Assembly (NCBI RefSeq): GCF_000661915.1
Contig: NZ_CP007509.1
Span: forward strand, 1,674,001-1,738,000
Direction of reading: 5' to 3'
DNA length: 64,000 nt
Source: Stutzerimonas decontaminans
Lineage (GTDB): Bacteria; Pseudomonadota; Gammaproteobacteria; Pseudomonadales; Pseudomonadaceae
Within the stretch, counting starts at the first letter, position 1; the number at the start of each line of letters is the position of its first letter. The notes below the pieces were generated by a model. That model was not told the origin of the DNA and ran no database searches. It was given only the letters and a program-made list of their open reading frames with translations. This document shows positions 52,064-61,909 of the stretch, piece after piece. The position numbers and the translations under genes were made by a program.

Positions 52064-52373
52064 GCAAAGGCAGCGTTCCTGATGGCTCATGGTTTGATGC
52101 CTGAAAGCCAGGTGGGCACTTGCCCTTTAGATACCAGGCGAAGGCGATGATCTCGGCGATGGTCCGATACAGCGCTTCGGGAATCTCATCGCCTAGCTCC
52201 AGTCTTGCCAGCAGCCTGACCAGATCGGCGTTTTCGTAGATTGGCACTTCGTGTTCGCGAGCGACTGCGAGGATTGCTTCGGCCAGCTCATCATCGCCTT
52301 TGGCGCTCAGGCTCGGCGCATTGACGCCGTCGTAGCTGAGCGCGATGGCTTGGCGCGATTGTTTGTCGGTCAT
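52044..52373 (-). CDS. Free-standing FlhB C-terminal domain protein (FlhB2/FhlB-like)
   Basis: 109 residues that align with the part of FlhB after its cleavage site: compare IALSYDGVNAPSLSAKGDDE here with VALKYDGDKGGAPRLVAKGG in FlhB at 36310-36400. The NPTH autocleavage motif and all membrane helices are absent, so it is already in the form of a cleaved C-terminal fragment. Such proteins (FhlB) can replace the cleaved FlhB fragment in Salmonella. It overlaps the FliK-like gene by 4 bases and is coupled to it. It is the natural partner for that FliK-like protein. Confidence 0.88.
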   Translation of the reverse strand: MTDKQSRQAIALSYDGVNAPSLSAKGDDELAEAILAVAREHEVPIYENADLVRLLARLELGDEIPEALYRTIAEIIAFAWYLKGKCPPGFQASNHEPSGTLPLLSGPEH

Positions 52374-53896
52374 GCTTTTTCGTCCACGAAGCGTTGTTCG
52401 AGCGTAGTGCTTGGTCCCTGCGGCGGAGTGCCCTGTCGGCAGGACAGTTCGCCGACGTTCAGTCCCGCCGCCTGCAATCGTCCACGTAGATGGGTCAGCT
52501 CAGCGGCGACCAGTTGCGCCGTAGCGCCACGTTCGGCCCAGAGCTGGCTGGACAGGGTGCCGCGGGTCAGTTGCGCCTGGACCTGCAGCGGACCGAGGGG
52601 CGCGACATCGAACGCAAGTTCGATCTTCCAGAGCGGCTCGCCGCGTTCCTTTTCCTGCCTTTTAGGCTGCTCTTCGCGCTGCAGTTTGATTTGCAGCGGC
52701 ACGATGTCGCGTTGATCGCGCATCGGAAGCTCCAGCTGCCAGGTAGTGAGCAGTGCTCCGTCGGGTCCGACCTGCGTCTGCGCCAAGCTGGACAGCTGAT
52801 GGGTCTGGAGCCGCGACACGGCAGCAGCTGCAAGCTTGAGCAGCATTTCAAGGTCCGCCTCTTCATCAAGGCCCGGGGGCAGCCTGGTGGGCAACGGAAA
52901 CCCGATTGCGAGCTGGCGCGCGTTACTTTGCGCCAGCGAACCCAGTGCCTGGCGAGCGAACGCGGGTAGTGCCTGGCCAAGCGCGCCTGTCTGAGCGCTG
53001 GCGAGCGGGGTACTGCCCGGAAGGTTGGGCATCTGGGCGAGCAGCCGGAGCAGGCCGGCCTTCAGGTCGCCCTGCAGCCCTTCGGTCTGCCCGGCGAGGA
53101 GGCGTGCCTCAAGGAACACGCCGCTTCTGGCCAGCGCTGCCGCGACCGCCTTGGCGTCGCCTAGCTGCTGCATTTCCGGTATCAGTCCCAGCAGCTTCTC
53201 GGCGGCGCCGCGCAGCCCCTCGGGTAGCGCAGCGGTCCCACCCTGCAATGCCTTGAACAGGCCTTCCAGCGATGCCTGGCGATTCTGCTGGGCGCCTAGC
53301 TGTTCGCCGAGGTGCAGCTGATCGAGGCGCCCACTCAGCGGGAGAAACGCCAGCGATTGGCCGTCCTTGACCTGCGCCGTCAGCAGGCTGCCGAGTGTGA
53401 GCGGGTTGGTCGACTCGATATTCAGCTTTTGTCCGGTCACAGAAGCGTTGAGCAGGCTGATAACCGCTTTGAAGATCTTCTGCCCGTCCTCAGTCTGCTG
53501 TTGACTGGTAGCGACTACCCGGCCCTGAATGACGCTGCCGGGTGGCAGTTGTTGAAGGTCGATCATCGATACCGGCTGGCGCCCGGCCGGTTGTGCGGAA
53601 GCCAGCAGGCGGGTGTCCGACAGCGCGGTGATAACATATGCGGTACCGAGGGCGGGGGCTTTGTTGCTGCTGACCTCGACGGTGGCCTGGCGCCCACTGC
53701 CCATGGTCAGGCGCAACACCAGCCGAAACGCCTGCGCCGCCTCCCTGATGCTGACTACTTCGGCTTCCGCATTTTCGCCCGCCGCGAGCAGGCCCTGCAT
53801 TGGTTGCAGCAGCTTGAGCGCAAGGTCGCTGGCCGCTATCGGCTGGCGTGGCGCGCTGGTCGGTGGCAGAGCAGTGGTACTCTTGATCTCGGTCAT
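52370..53896 (-). CDS. Second FliK-like hook-length control protein
   Basis: 508 residues. The N-terminal and central part is Leu/Gln/Ala-rich and low in conserved motifs (LALKLLQPMQGLLAAGENAE). The C-terminal region (about 395-500) is a FliK C-domain: WQLELPMRDQRDIVPLQIKL, WKIELAFDVAPLGPLQVQAQ and SSQLWAERGATAQLVAAELT. Together with the overlapping FlhB C-terminal domain gene it reproduces the FliK-FlhB substrate-switch pair. It is separate from the flagellar operon and divergent from ccmA. Function is unproven. Confidence 0.85.
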   Translation of the reverse strand: MTEIKSTTALPPTSAPRQPIAASDLALKLLQPMQGLLAAGENAEAEVVSIREAAQAFRLVLRLTMGSGRQATVEVSSNKAPALGTAYVITALSDTRLLASAQPAGRQPVSMIDLQQLPPGSVIQGRVVATSQQQTEDGQKIFKAVISLLNASVTGQKLNIESTNPLTLGSLLTAQVKDGQSLAFLPLSGRLDQLHLGEQLGAQQNRQASLEGLFKALQGGTAALPEGLRGAAEKLLGLIPEMQQLGDAKAVAAALARSGVFLEARLLAGQTEGLQGDLKAGLLRLLAQMPNLPGSTPLASAQTGALGQALPAFARQALGSLAQSNARQLAIGFPLPTRLPPGLDEEADLEMLLKLAAAAVSRLQTHQLSSLAQTQVGPDGALLTTWQLELPMRDQRDIVPLQIKLQREEQPKRQEKERGEPLWKIELAFDVAPLGPLQVQAQLTRGTLSSQLWAERGATAQLVAAELTHLRGRLQAAGLNVGELSCRQGTPPQGPSTTLEQRFVDEKA

Positions 53897-54031
53897 CTTT
53901 CCTCAAATGCTCTTACAACCTTTCGCGTTTGCGGCCCTCGGCACCAAGGGTTGCCATGTATAATTCCGCCCGCCTGGCCATGCTCCAAGAGTATAGCGGC
54001 CACGCCTTTTTCATCTTGAGGTGTCGCTAGC

Positions 54032-54667
54032 GTGTCAACTCCCTTCCTCGAAGCTGTAGCGCTCGCTTGCGAGCGGGATTGGCGCCTGCTGTTCGACAAG
54101 CTCGATCTGCGCCTTGAGAGCGGCGAGATGTTGCAGATTTCTGGGCCCAACGGCAGCGGCAAGACCAGTCTCCTGCGTTTGCTCTGCGGACTGATGCAAC
54201 CAACTGCTGGCGAAGTATTACTCAACGGACAGTCACTCAATCTCCAGCGTGGCGAACTGGCGCGCAACCTGTTGTGGATCGGCCACGCCGCCGGAATCAA
54301 GGGTTTGCTGACGGCAGAAGAGAATCTCACCTGGCTCTGTGCATTGCATCAGCCGACCAGTCGCGAAGCCATATGGCACGCGCTCGCCGAAGTTGGACTG
54401 CGCGGTTTCGAAGACGTCCCGTGCCACACGCTCTCTGCCGGACAGCAGCGTCGCGTGGGTCTTGCGCGCCTTTATCTCTCGCCACCGCCGTTGTGGATTC
54501 TCGACGAACCCTTTACTGCCCTCGACAAGCATGGCGTGGCGCAGTTGGAGAAACATCTGGCAACGCACTGCGAGCAGGGCGGCCTGGTCGTGCTGACCAC
54601 TCACCACAGTCTGACGGAAAAGCCTGCCGGCTATCGTGAGCTGGATCTGGGACTACGGGCCGCATGA
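54032..54667 (+). CDS. ccmA: Cytochrome c maturation ATPase CcmA
   Basis: 211 residues from a GTG start. ABC ATPase of the CcmABCD heme-handling complex that releases holo-CcmE. Walker A is [20 protein letters not shown], the signature is [14 protein letters not shown], Walker B is [15 protein letters not shown] and the switch His is [12 protein letters not shown] lies 13 bases upstream. A TATAAT at 53959-53964 could be its -10, but no good -35 is in place. It overlaps ccmB by 4 bases (ATGA). Confidence 0.95.
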   Translation: MSTPFLEAVALACERDWRLLFDKLDLRLESGEMLQISGPNGSGKTSLLRLLCGLMQPTAGEVLLNGQSLNLQRGELARNLLWIGHAAGIKGLLTAEENLTWLCALHQPTSREAIWHALAEVGLRGFEDVPCHTLSAGQQRRVGLARLYLSPPPLWILDEPFTALDKHGVAQLEKHLATHCEQGGLVVLTTHHSLTEKPAGYRELDLGLRAA

Positions 54668-55335
54668 GCAGCGTATTCACATTGTTGTTGGCACGTGAGA
54701 CGCGGCTATTGTTCCGCCGCCCGGCCGAGTTGGCCAACCCGCTGGTGTTCTTTGCCATCGTCATTGCGTTGTTCCCTTTGGCGGTTGGGCCGGAAACGCA
54801 ACTTCTGCAAACCATTTCACCTGGCTTGGTCTGGGTCGCGGCGTTGCTGGCGGTGTTGCTTTCGTTGGACGGCCTGTTTCGCAGCGATTTCGAGGATGGC
54901 TCGCTTGAGCAGTGGGTCGTTTCGCCGCACCCTCTCGCGCTCCTCGTCCTCGCCAAAGTGCTGGCACACTGGGCATTTTCAGGACTGGCGCTGGTCCTGC
55001 TGGCGCCACTTTTGGGCTTGATGTTGGGGCTGCCGCTTGGGACCATTCCGGTGCTGCTGATTTCGCTGTTGCTCGGTACGCCGATCCTGAGTCTTCTCGG
55101 TGCGGTTGGTGCGGCGCTGACAGTAGGGCTCAAGCGCGGCGGGCTGCTACTGGCATTGCTCATTCTGCCTCTTTACATCCCGGTATTGATTCTCGGCAGC
55201 GGCGCGCTGCAAGCGGCGCTGCAGGGCCTGCCGGCAGTCGGGCATCTGCTCTGGCTGGCCAGCCTGACTGCGCTGGCCGTTACCCTTACACCTTTTGCGA
55301 TAGCTGCCGGGCTGAAGATCAGCGTCGGCGAATAG
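54664..55335 (+). CDS. ccmB: Heme exporter/CcmABCD membrane subunit CcmB
   Basis: 223 residues with six hydrophobic helices. [40 protein letters not shown] and [20 protein letters not shown] are conserved in CcmB. It forms the ABC-type membrane complex with CcmA and CcmC. The start overlaps the ccmA stop. A 92-base gap follows before ccmC, the largest in this operon. Confidence 0.95.
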   Translation: MSSVFTLLLARETRLLFRRPAELANPLVFFAIVIALFPLAVGPETQLLQTISPGLVWVAALLAVLLSLDGLFRSDFEDGSLEQWVVSPHPLALLVLAKVLAHWAFSGLALVLLAPLLGLMLGLPLGTIPVLLISLLLGTPILSLLGAVGAALTVGLKRGGLLLALLILPLYIPVLILGSGALQAALQGLPAVGHLLWLASLTALAVTLTPFAIAAGLKISVGE

Positions 55336-55427
55336 CGACATACCCAGATGGCCGGCGCTCACGCCCGGTCGATGTAACGAATCTTGGGGCCTGCATTGAA
55401 AGGTCTCGCTGGACGACGAGTCATCCG

Positions 55428-56183
55428 ATGAACTGGACATGGTTTCACAAGCTGGGCTCACCCAAATGGTTCTACGAGATCAGCGGCCGCTGGCTGCCCT
55501 GGCTGGCCTGGGCAGCTGTGTTGCTGGTCAGCGTCGGTGTGGTCTGGGGGCTGGCGTTCGCGCCCGAGGATTACCAGCAGGGCAACAGTTTCCGGATCAT
55601 CTATATCCACGTGCCAGCTGCGTTTCTCGCTCAGTCGATCTACGTGATGCTCGCAGTGGCGGGCGTGGTTGGGCTCGTCTGGAAGATGAAACTGGCGGAT
55701 GTGGCTCTGCAGCAGGCTGCACCCATCGGCGCCTGGATGACCTTCATCGCCCTGCTGACCGGCGCGGTCTGGGGCAAGCCGACATGGGGCGCCTGGTGGG
55801 TATGGGACGCGCGGCTGACCTCGATGCTTATCCTGCTGTTTCTGTACTTCGGCATCATTGCGCTCGGACAGGCAATCAGCAATCGTGACAGCGCGGCCAA
55901 GGCGTGCGCTGTGCTGGCCATCGTCGGAGTGGTGAACATCCCGATCATCAAGTATTCGGTGGAGTGGTGGAACACGCTGCACCAGCCGGCGACATTTACC
56001 GTCACCGAGAAACCGGCAATGCCAGTGGAAATGTGGCTGCCGCTGCTGGTGATGGTGATTGGCTTCTACTGCTTCTTTACCGTGGTGCTGCTGATGCGCA
56101 TGCGCCTGGAAGTGCTGCGCCGCGAATCGCGCGCCAGCTGGGTGAAGAACGAGGTCAAGGCTCTGGTAGGAAACAACTCGTGA
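55428..56183 (+). CDS. ccmC: Heme lyase/heme-handling protein CcmC
   Basis: 251 residues, six TM helices. The tryptophan-rich WWD heme-binding motif [20 protein letters not shown] is complete. [16 protein letters not shown] and [14 protein letters not shown] carry the two conserved histidines. It loads heme onto CcmE in the periplasm. ATG 55428 ([17 protein letters not shown]) matches the family start. It overlaps ccmD by 4 bases. Confidence 0.96.
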   Translation: MNWTWFHKLGSPKWFYEISGRWLPWLAWAAVLLVSVGVVWGLAFAPEDYQQGNSFRIIYIHVPAAFLAQSIYVMLAVAGVVGLVWKMKLADVALQQAAPIGAWMTFIALLTGAVWGKPTWGAWWVWDARLTSMLILLFLYFGIIALGQAISNRDSAAKACAVLAIVGVVNIPIIKYSVEWWNTLHQPATFTVTEKPAMPVEMWLPLLVMVIGFYCFFTVVLLMRMRLEVLRRESRASWVKNEVKALVGNNS

Positions 56184-56356
56184 ACTTTTCGTCCTTCGCC
56201 GATTTCATCGCCATGGGCAATCATGGCGTGTACGTCTGGACCTCTTACGGCATCAGCCTGGCTGTCCTGATTCTCAACGTCGCGTTGCCCGTGCTGGCTC
56301 GTCGGCGTTACCTGCAAGATGAGGCGCGTCGTTTGCGCCGGGAGGAGTCGAAGTGA
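56180..56356 (+). CDS. ccmD: Small heme exporter protein CcmD
   Basis: 58 residues from a GTG start overlapping the ccmC stop. One TM helix ([20 protein letters not shown]) preceded by [13 protein letters not shown] and followed by a basic cytoplasmic tail ([18 protein letters not shown]), the standard CcmD topology. It stabilises the CcmC-CcmE complex. It overlaps ccmE by 4 bases. Confidence 0.93.
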   Translation: MNFSSFADFIAMGNHGVYVWTSYGISLAVLILNVALPVLARRRYLQDEARRLRREESK

Positions 56357-56820
56357 ATCCGGTGCGCAAGAAGCGTCTTTTCATCGTCCTGGCGATTCTC
56401 GCTGGTGTCGGTATCGCCGTGGCGCTGGCGTTGTCCGCTCTGCAGCAGAACATCAACCTGTTCTACACGCCGACCCAGATCGCAGCGGGGGAAGCCCCAG
56501 AGGGCACCCGGATTCGCGCCGGAGGCCTGGTCGAAGAGGGCTCGGTGAAGCGTACCAACGACTCGCTCAGCGTCGCTTTCCGTGTCACTGACGGTGCCCA
56601 GGCGATCACCATCACCTACCAGGGAATTCTCCCGGACCTGTTCCGCGAAGGGCAGGGCATCGTCGCGCTGGGGAGGGTCAACGCTGACGGTGTGCTGGTG
56701 GCTGACGAAGTGCTGGCCAAGCACGACGAGAACTACATGCCACCAGAGGTCACTCAGGCGCTGGAGAAGAGCGGCATGATGAAGCACTACGAAGGTGGCA
56801 AGCAGGAGTACGCGAAATGA
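56353..56820 (+). CDS. ccmE: Heme chaperone CcmE
   Basis: 155 residues from a GTG start. Basic N-terminus and membrane anchor ([20 protein letters not shown]), then an OB-fold periplasmic domain. The covalent heme-binding His and conserved Tyr are in [14 protein letters not shown] (HXXXY, about residues 123-127). [20 protein letters not shown] is a family mark. It carries heme from CcmC to CcmF. Confidence 0.96.
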   Translation: MNPVRKKRLFIVLAILAGVGIAVALALSALQQNINLFYTPTQIAAGEAPEGTRIRAGGLVEEGSVKRTNDSLSVAFRVTDGAQAITITYQGILPDLFREGQGIVALGRVNADGVLVADEVLAKHDENYMPPEVTQALEKSGMMKHYEGGKQEYAK

Positions 56821-58790
56821 TTCCCGAGCTTGGCCATCTGGCGATGATCCTCGCGCTGTGCCTGGCTGTGGTCCAGGCCACGCTCCCACTGATCGGTGCC
56901 TGGCGCGGCGATCGGCAATGGATGGGGCTGGCGCAACCGGCGGCCTGGGGACAGTTCGCCTTTCTCGGCTTCTCCTTCGCCTGCCTGACCTATGCCTTCA
57001 TGGTCGATGACTTTTCTGTCGCCTATGTAGCCCATAACTCCAACAGTGCTCTGCCCTGGTATTACAAGTTCAGTGCCGTCTGGGGTGCGCATGAAGGTTC
57101 CTTGTTGCTCTGGGCCTTCATCCTGGCCGGCTGGACCTTCGCCGTGGCGATCTTTTCCCGTCAGCTGCCGGAAGACATGCTGGCGCGAGTGCTCGGCGTG
57201 ATGGGCTTGATCAGCATTGGTTTCCTGTTGTTCCTTATCGTCACCTCGAACCCCTTCGAGCGGCTGCTTCCGCAGGTGCCAATGGATGGACGTGACCTTA
57301 ATCCATTGCTGCAGGATTTCGGTTTGATCGTCCACCCGCCCATGCTTTACATGGGGTACGTGGGCTTCTCGGTGGCGTTCGCTTTCGCAATTGCTGCGTT
57401 GCTCGGCGGTCGCCTGGACGCCGCCTGGGCGCGCTGGTCGCGCCCGTGGACACTCGTTGCCTGGGCCTTCCTCGGCCTGGGTATTGCGCTGGGCTCCTGG
57501 TGGGCCTACTACGAGCTCGGCTGGGGTGGTTGGTGGTTCTGGGACCCGGTGGAAAACGCCTCCTTCATGCCCTGGCTGGTCGGCACGGCGCTGATTCATT
57601 CGCTTGCGGTGACCGAGAAGCGCGGCGTGTTCAAGAGCTGGACCGTGTTGCTGGCAATCGCGGCGTTCTCGCTGAGCCTGCTGGGTACCTTCCTGGTCCG
57701 CTCCGGGGTACTCACGTCGGTGCACGCGTTTGCTACCGACCCCGAACGCGGCGTGTTCATTCTGGTGTTCCTGCTGATGGTCGTTGGTGGCTCGCTGACG
57801 CTGTTCGCTCTGCGCGCTCCGGTGGTCAAGAGCCAGGTTGGCTTCGGTCTCTGGTCGCGCGAAACCCTGCTGCTGGTCAACAACCTGCTGCTCGTCGTCG
57901 CGACGGCCATGATTCTGCTCGGCACGCTCTATCCGCTGCTGCTGGATGCATTGTCCGGTGCCAAGCTTTCCGTCGGGCCTCCGTACTTCAATGCCATGTT
58001 CGTACCGCTGATTGGCGCGCTGATGGTGACGCTGGGCGTTGGCATCCTGGTCCGCTGGAAGGACACACCGCTTAAGTGGCTGCTCGGCATGCTTACGCCG
58101 GTGTTGATCACCAGCGTAGTACTCGGCGGCCTCGGCTCCTTGCTGTTCGGCGACTTCAATTGGGCAGTGCTCGCGGTGTCGCTGTTGGCGGCCTGGGTTG
58201 TGATAGCCGGCATTCGTGATCTGCTGGACAAGACGCGCCACAAGGGCTTGTTCAAGGGTATGCGAAGTCTGGCACCCAGCTACTGGGGCATGCATCTGGC
58301 GCACCTCGGGTTGGCGGTCTGCGCGATCGGCGTGGTACTCACCAGCCACCAAAGCGCCGAGCGGGATCTTCGTCTGGCGCCTGGCGAATCGCTGTCCCTG
58401 GGGGGCTATGAGTTTGTCTTCGAGGGCGCCGTACATCACGAAGGACCGAACTTCACTTCGGACAAGGCGACCATTCGCGTGCTCGACGGGAACAAGCAGA
58501 TCGCCACGCTGCACCCGGAAAAGCGCCTGTACACCGTGCAACAGATGCCGATGACCGAGGCGGGTATTGATGCCGGATTCACCCGCGACCTCTATGTCGC
58601 GCTGGGTGAGCCGCTGGGTGATGGGGCGTGGGCAGTGCGCGTTCACATCAAACCCTTCGTTCGCTGGATCTGGCTCGGAGCGCTGATGATGGGGCTTGGC
58701 GGTGTGCTGGCGGCGAGTGATCGTCGTTATCGAGTCAAGGTCAAGACCCGCGTGCGTGAAGCGCTGGGCATGGCCGCACAAGGAGCCTGA
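56817..58790 (+). CDS. ccmF: Cytochrome c heme lyase subunit CcmF
   Basis: 657 residues with about 15 TM helices. The WWD domain is [40 protein letters not shown] and [20 protein letters not shown] contain conserved histidines of the ligation core. It attaches heme to apocytochrome CXXCH sites together with CcmH and CcmI. The ATG overlaps the ccmE stop by 4 bases. Confidence 0.97.
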   Translation: MIPELGHLAMILALCLAVVQATLPLIGAWRGDRQWMGLAQPAAWGQFAFLGFSFACLTYAFMVDDFSVAYVAHNSNSALPWYYKFSAVWGAHEGSLLLWAFILAGWTFAVAIFSRQLPEDMLARVLGVMGLISIGFLLFLIVTSNPFERLLPQVPMDGRDLNPLLQDFGLIVHPPMLYMGYVGFSVAFAFAIAALLGGRLDAAWARWSRPWTLVAWAFLGLGIALGSWWAYYELGWGGWWFWDPVENASFMPWLVGTALIHSLAVTEKRGVFKSWTVLLAIAAFSLSLLGTFLVRSGVLTSVHAFATDPERGVFILVFLLMVVGGSLTLFALRAPVVKSQVGFGLWSRETLLLVNNLLLVVATAMILLGTLYPLLLDALSGAKLSVGPPYFNAMFVPLIGALMVTLGVGILVRWKDTPLKWLLGMLTPVLITSVVLGGLGSLLFGDFNWAVLAVSLLAAWVVIAGIRDLLDKTRHKGLFKGMRSLAPSYWGMHLAHLGLAVCAIGVVLTSHQSAERDLRLAPGESLSLGGYEFVFEGAVHHEGPNFTSDKATIRVLDGNKQIATLHPEKRLYTVQQMPMTEAGIDAGFTRDLYVALGEPLGDGAWAVRVHIKPFVRWIWLGALMMGLGGVLAASDRRYRVKVKTRVREALGMAAQGA

Positions 58791-58791
58791 T

Positions 58792-59322
58792 GTGAAAAGA
58801 TTGCTGATGTTGCTGCCGCTGGTGATTTTCCTGGTGGTTGCAGTGTTCCTTTATCGCGGCCTGTTTCTCGATCCTTCCGAGCTGCCTTCGGCACTGATCG
58901 GCAAGCCGCTCCCCGAGTTTTCGTTGCCTTCGGTGGAAGACGAGCAGCGCGTCATCACCGCTGCTGACCTCAAGGGCAAGCCGGCGCTGGTCAACGTGTG
59001 GGCAACCTGGTGCGTCGCCTGCAAGGTCGAACATCCGGTGTTGAACCGCCTGGCTGCCCAAGGCGTGGTTATTCATGGGGTCAATTACAAGGACGACAAT
59101 GCCGCGGCGCTGAAGTGGCTGAACGAATTTCATGACCCTTATCAACTGAACATTCGCGACGAGCGCGGTAGCCTCGGCCTGGACCTGGGCGTCTATGGCG
59201 CACCCGAGACGTTTCTGATCGACAAGCAGGGCATCATTCGACACAAATTTGTTGGGGTGATCGACGATCGTGTTTGGCGCGAACAGCTGGCAGCGCTCTA
59301 TCAGGAGCTGGTGGACGAATGA
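58792..59322 (+). CDS. ccmG: Thiol:disulfide interchange protein CcmG (DsbE)
   Basis: 176 residues from a GTG one base after the ccmF stop. N-terminal TM anchor (LLMLLPLVIFLVVAVFLYRG) and periplasmic thioredoxin domain with active site NVWATWCVACKVEHP (CVAC). GVNYKDD and GAPETFLIDKQG (cis-Pro region) are conserved. It keeps apocytochrome cysteines reduced for heme attachment, taking electrons from the DsbD/CcdA route. Confidence 0.96.
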   Translation: MKRLLMLLPLVIFLVVAVFLYRGLFLDPSELPSALIGKPLPEFSLPSVEDEQRVITAADLKGKPALVNVWATWCVACKVEHPVLNRLAAQGVVIHGVNYKDDNAAALKWLNEFHDPYQLNIRDERGSLGLDLGVYGAPETFLIDKQGIIRHKFVGVIDDRVWREQLAALYQELVDE

Positions 59323-59792
59323 AACGACTGATCCATGGCGCGCTGCTTGGTCTTTTTCTGGCCACGACGGCCCAGGCCGCGATTGATACCTACGAATTCA
59401 GGGATGAGGCCGAGCGCGAGCGCTATCGCACCCTGACTGAAGAACTGCGCTGCCCCAAGTGCCAGAATCAGAACATTGCCGACTCCAATGCGCCGATCGC
59501 CATGGACCTGCGCCAGGAAATCTTCCGCATGCTGGAGGAGGGCCGAAGCAACGACCAGATCGTCGACTATCTGGTCGATCGCTATGGCGACTTCGTCCGT
59601 TACAACCCGCCGGTAAACGCGAAGACCTTGTTGCTCTGGTATGGGCCAGCTGGATTGCTGGTGCTGGGTTTCGGCGTGTTGACCGTCATCTTGGTGCGCC
59701 GCCGTCGAGTCGAGAAGGCTCCTGCAGCGAACACTCTTTCCGAGACCGAGCGCGAACGTCTCGCCCAGCTTCTGGATAAAAAAGACTCATGA
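59319..59792 (+). CDS. ccmH: Cytochrome c maturation thioredoxin-like protein CcmH
   Basis: 157 residues. Signal peptide ([20 protein letters not shown]), then the small CcmH domain with the redox pair [20 protein letters not shown] (CPKC) and [18 protein letters not shown]. One TM helix at about 105-127 near the C-terminus follows. It is separate from CcmI, unlike the fused E. coli protein. It overlaps ccmG and ccmI by 4 bases each. Confidence 0.96.
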   Translation: MKRLIHGALLGLFLATTAQAAIDTYEFRDEAERERYRTLTEELRCPKCQNQNIADSNAPIAMDLRQEIFRMLEEGRSNDQIVDYLVDRYGDFVRYNPPVNAKTLLLWYGPAGLLVLGFGVLTVILVRRRRVEKAPAANTLSETERERLAQLLDKKDS

Positions 59793-61000
59793 CCGATTTT
59801 TGGATAGCCGCTGGCGCTTTGCTGCTGGTGGCATTGGCTTTCCTGCTGGTACCTATTCTTCACGGCCGTCGTGCCCAAGCCGAAGAAGACCGTACCGCGC
59901 TGAATGTCGCTCTGTACGAAGAACGTCTGGGCGAGCTCGTAGCTCAGCACGGTGCCGGAACCTTGAGTGACGAACAGCTGGATGCTGGCCGTGCGGACGC
60001 GGCGCGCGAGCTCCTGGAGGATACCGAGGGCAGCGACAGGCCAAGAATTGCCAAGCTGGGCCGCAGCGTGCCGCTGATCGCCGCGGTGCTGGTGCCGTTG
60101 GTGGGCTATGGGCTCTACGCGCACTGGGGCTCCATAGACAAAGTACAGATGGCTCGCCAGTTTTCGGAGCAGCCGCGCACCGTTGAAGAAATGACAGCGC
60201 ATTTGGAACAGGCTGTACAGGAACAGCCGGAATCGGCTGAAGCCTGGTATTTCCTGGGCCGCACTTACATGAATCAGGAGCGGCCAGGTGATGCAGCCAA
60301 GGCGTTCGCGCGCGTTGTGGAAATCGCCGGCCGCCAGCCTGAGCTCCTTGGCCAGTGGGCCCAGGCGCTGTACTTCGCGCGTGACCGGCAGTGGTCCGAG
60401 CAGTTGCAAGCGCTGACTGACGAAGCGCTGCAGGGCGATCCGCAGGAGCTGACTAGCCTTGGTCTGCTCGGTATTGCCGCGTTCGAGGAGTCGCGTTATC
60501 AGGATGCGGTACGTTTCTGGGAGCAGCTGGTCGCGGCGCTCCCCGAGCAAGACCCTTCGCGTGAAGCTATCCGTGGCGGTATCGAACGTGCCCGGCAGCA
60601 GATCGATGGCGAGCCCGCAGCCGAGCAAGGTCAGGCGGCTAGCGACGCGGCAGGGGCCACGCTGCAGATCCAGGTAGCGTTGGACCCGACAGTAGCCGCG
60701 GCCGTATCACCACAGGATGCGGTGTTCGTTTTCGTTCGGGCAGTATCAGGGCCGCCGGTTCCGCTAGCGGCCAAGCGTCTGGTAATCGCCGATCTGCCTG
60801 CGACCATTACGCTTGGCGACGCCGACGCGATGGTTCCATCAATGAAGATATCCAGTGTCGAGCAGGTCATGGTGATGGCGCGAGTCTCGCGATCCGGTGA
60901 TGCAACAAAAGGGGAATGGATGGGTCAAAGCGAAGCGCTCGACACAGAGGGTGAGCACAGCCCCGTGCGCCTGGTGATTGACCGCGCCGAGGCTCCCTGA
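59789..61000 (+). CDS. ccmI: Cytochrome c biogenesis protein CcmI
   Basis: 403 residues. Two N-terminal TM helices ([40 protein letters not shown]) flank a cytoplasmic loop. A periplasmic TPR domain ([40 protein letters not shown]) follows, with a C-terminal beta domain ([20 protein letters not shown]) of the type also seen at the end of NrfG/CcmH-fused proteins. It holds apocytochromes for the CcmFH ligase. It ends the ccm operon. Confidence 0.93.
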   Translation: MTDFWIAAGALLLVALAFLLVPILHGRRAQAEEDRTALNVALYEERLGELVAQHGAGTLSDEQLDAGRADAARELLEDTEGSDRPRIAKLGRSVPLIAAVLVPLVGYGLYAHWGSIDKVQMARQFSEQPRTVEEMTAHLEQAVQEQPESAEAWYFLGRTYMNQERPGDAAKAFARVVEIAGRQPELLGQWAQALYFARDRQWSEQLQALTDEALQGDPQELTSLGLLGIAAFEESRYQDAVRFWEQLVAALPEQDPSREAIRGGIERARQQIDGEPAAEQGQAASDAAGATLQIQVALDPTVAAAVSPQDAVFVFVRAVSGPPVPLAAKRLVIADLPATITLGDADAMVPSMKISSVEQVMVMARVSRSGDATKGEWMGQSEALDTEGEHSPVRLVIDRAEAP

Positions 61001-61017
61001 TTGCTCATGAGGTGTAG

Positions 61018-61458
61018 ATGAACAGGTTACCGGCAGCACCCCCGCTTACGCTTGTGCGATTTGGTCAGCGGGCTATGCTGCTCGGATTGACGCTGTTGCT
61101 CGGCGCCTGTGCAGGCACTCCCTATGATTCCGCACCGCAGGGGCCAGTGCCCGCACCGACCCCGCGCACGCCCGAGCCAAGCGGCCCGGTGATCGCCCCT
61201 CCACCTATTAAGGCGCCGCCTGCTCCGCGGGCTCCAGCTACCCAGCGAAGCCACCCTCGTTACGCCCCTCCACCGCATGTTGCGGCGCACTGGGACAATC
61301 GCTTGGGGGTCTACGTCGTTGAAGGTCGCGATCTCTTCTATCGGGAGCGACTGTACTACCGGTGGGACGGCGATTGGTTTTGTGCCGGACGTCCAGAAGG
61401 CCCTTGGGAACCAGTTGCACCCCCCAGCGTGCCTCCAGGGTTGCGTGATCGCTACTGA
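61018..61458 (+). CDS. Proline-rich putative lipoprotein with WD-type aromatic C-terminus
   Basis: 146 residues. The signal region (RAMLLGLTLLLGAC) ends in a lipobox at Cys about 31, preceded by an unusually long 20-residue polar N-terminus; an in-frame start at the Met in RAMLLG is possible. A Pro/Ala/Arg-rich stretch (about 35-85) follows. The C-terminal tail contains YYRWDGDWFCAGRPEGPWEP, similar to YXWGXW-type repeats. It is 17 bases after ccmI and may be read with it. Function is unknown. Confidence 0.7.
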   Translation: MNRLPAAPPLTLVRFGQRAMLLGLTLLLGACAGTPYDSAPQGPVPAPTPRTPEPSGPVIAPPPIKAPPAPRAPATQRSHPRYAPPPHVAAHWDNRLGVYVVEGRDLFYRERLYYRWDGDWFCAGRPEGPWEPVAPPSVPPGLRDRY

Positions 61459-61505
61459 TGGGATGGCTGGTCGCAGTGGCAGGACAACTTTTAGCGCTTC
61501 AGCCT

Positions 61506-61532
61506 AAAGGCCACTCGGCGATTGCCGATAAC
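61506..61532 (+). promoter_or_regulatory. Sigma-28 (FliA) promoter of the fliT-like gene
   Basis: TAAA (61506-61509), 15 bases, GCCGATAA (61525-61532). The -10 is a perfect match to the sigma-28 consensus with ideal spacing, 80 bases before the fliT-like ATG. Confidence 0.85.
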
Positions 61533-61612
61533 TAACTAGCACCGTTGCTTCGCAATGTTCCCAGCTGGTTCGGCCCACGCCGCCTCATCGGGCTTATGCC
61601 CCGGAGTCGATC

Positions 61613-61909
61613 ATGAATGCTTCCGTCAAGCGCCTCGAAGAAACCGGCACCGCTCTGCGCGATGCGCTGAATCATCAGGACTGGGCCGCAATAGGCATGC
61701 TCGATCGCGAATGCCGTAATGCGGTGGAGGAGGCGATGCGAGCCCACGAGCGCGATAGCAGCATGGTCCGTCAGCGTCTGCAGGAACTGCTTGATCTCTA
61801 TGGGGAGTTGGTGATGACCTGTCAGATCGAGCAGGCGCGAGTCGCAGGCGAACTGCGTCAGCTAAGCCAATCCCAACAAGGCGCCAAGGTCTACCAGCTG
61901 TTCGCTTGA
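61613..61909 (+). CDS. fliT: FliT-like flagellar export chaperone
   Basis: 98 residues, all helical (VKRLEETGTALRDALNHQDW, AMRAHERDSSMVRQRLQELL), matching the size and position of the FliT-type protein encoded just before fleQ in Pseudomonas (PA1096 region). FliT-type chaperones bind the filament cap protein FliD. CCGGAG lies upstream of the ATG at 61613. Unlike the usual fliD-fliS-fliT order, no fliD or fliS precedes it; ccmI and a lipoprotein gene do instead. The sigma-28 promoter confirms a flagellar role; the exact FliT identity is from size, helicity and context. Confidence 0.75.
   Translation: MNASVKRLEETGTALRDALNHQDWAAIGMLDRECRNAVEEAMRAHERDSSMVRQRLQELLDLYGELVMTCQIEQARVAGELRQLSQSQQGAKVYQLFA

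Noticed and set aside
56787..58781. Long minus-strand open frame (664 codons) opposite ccmF
   Set aside because: Antisense of the conserved ccmF gene; Gln/Arg/His-rich translation with no domain.
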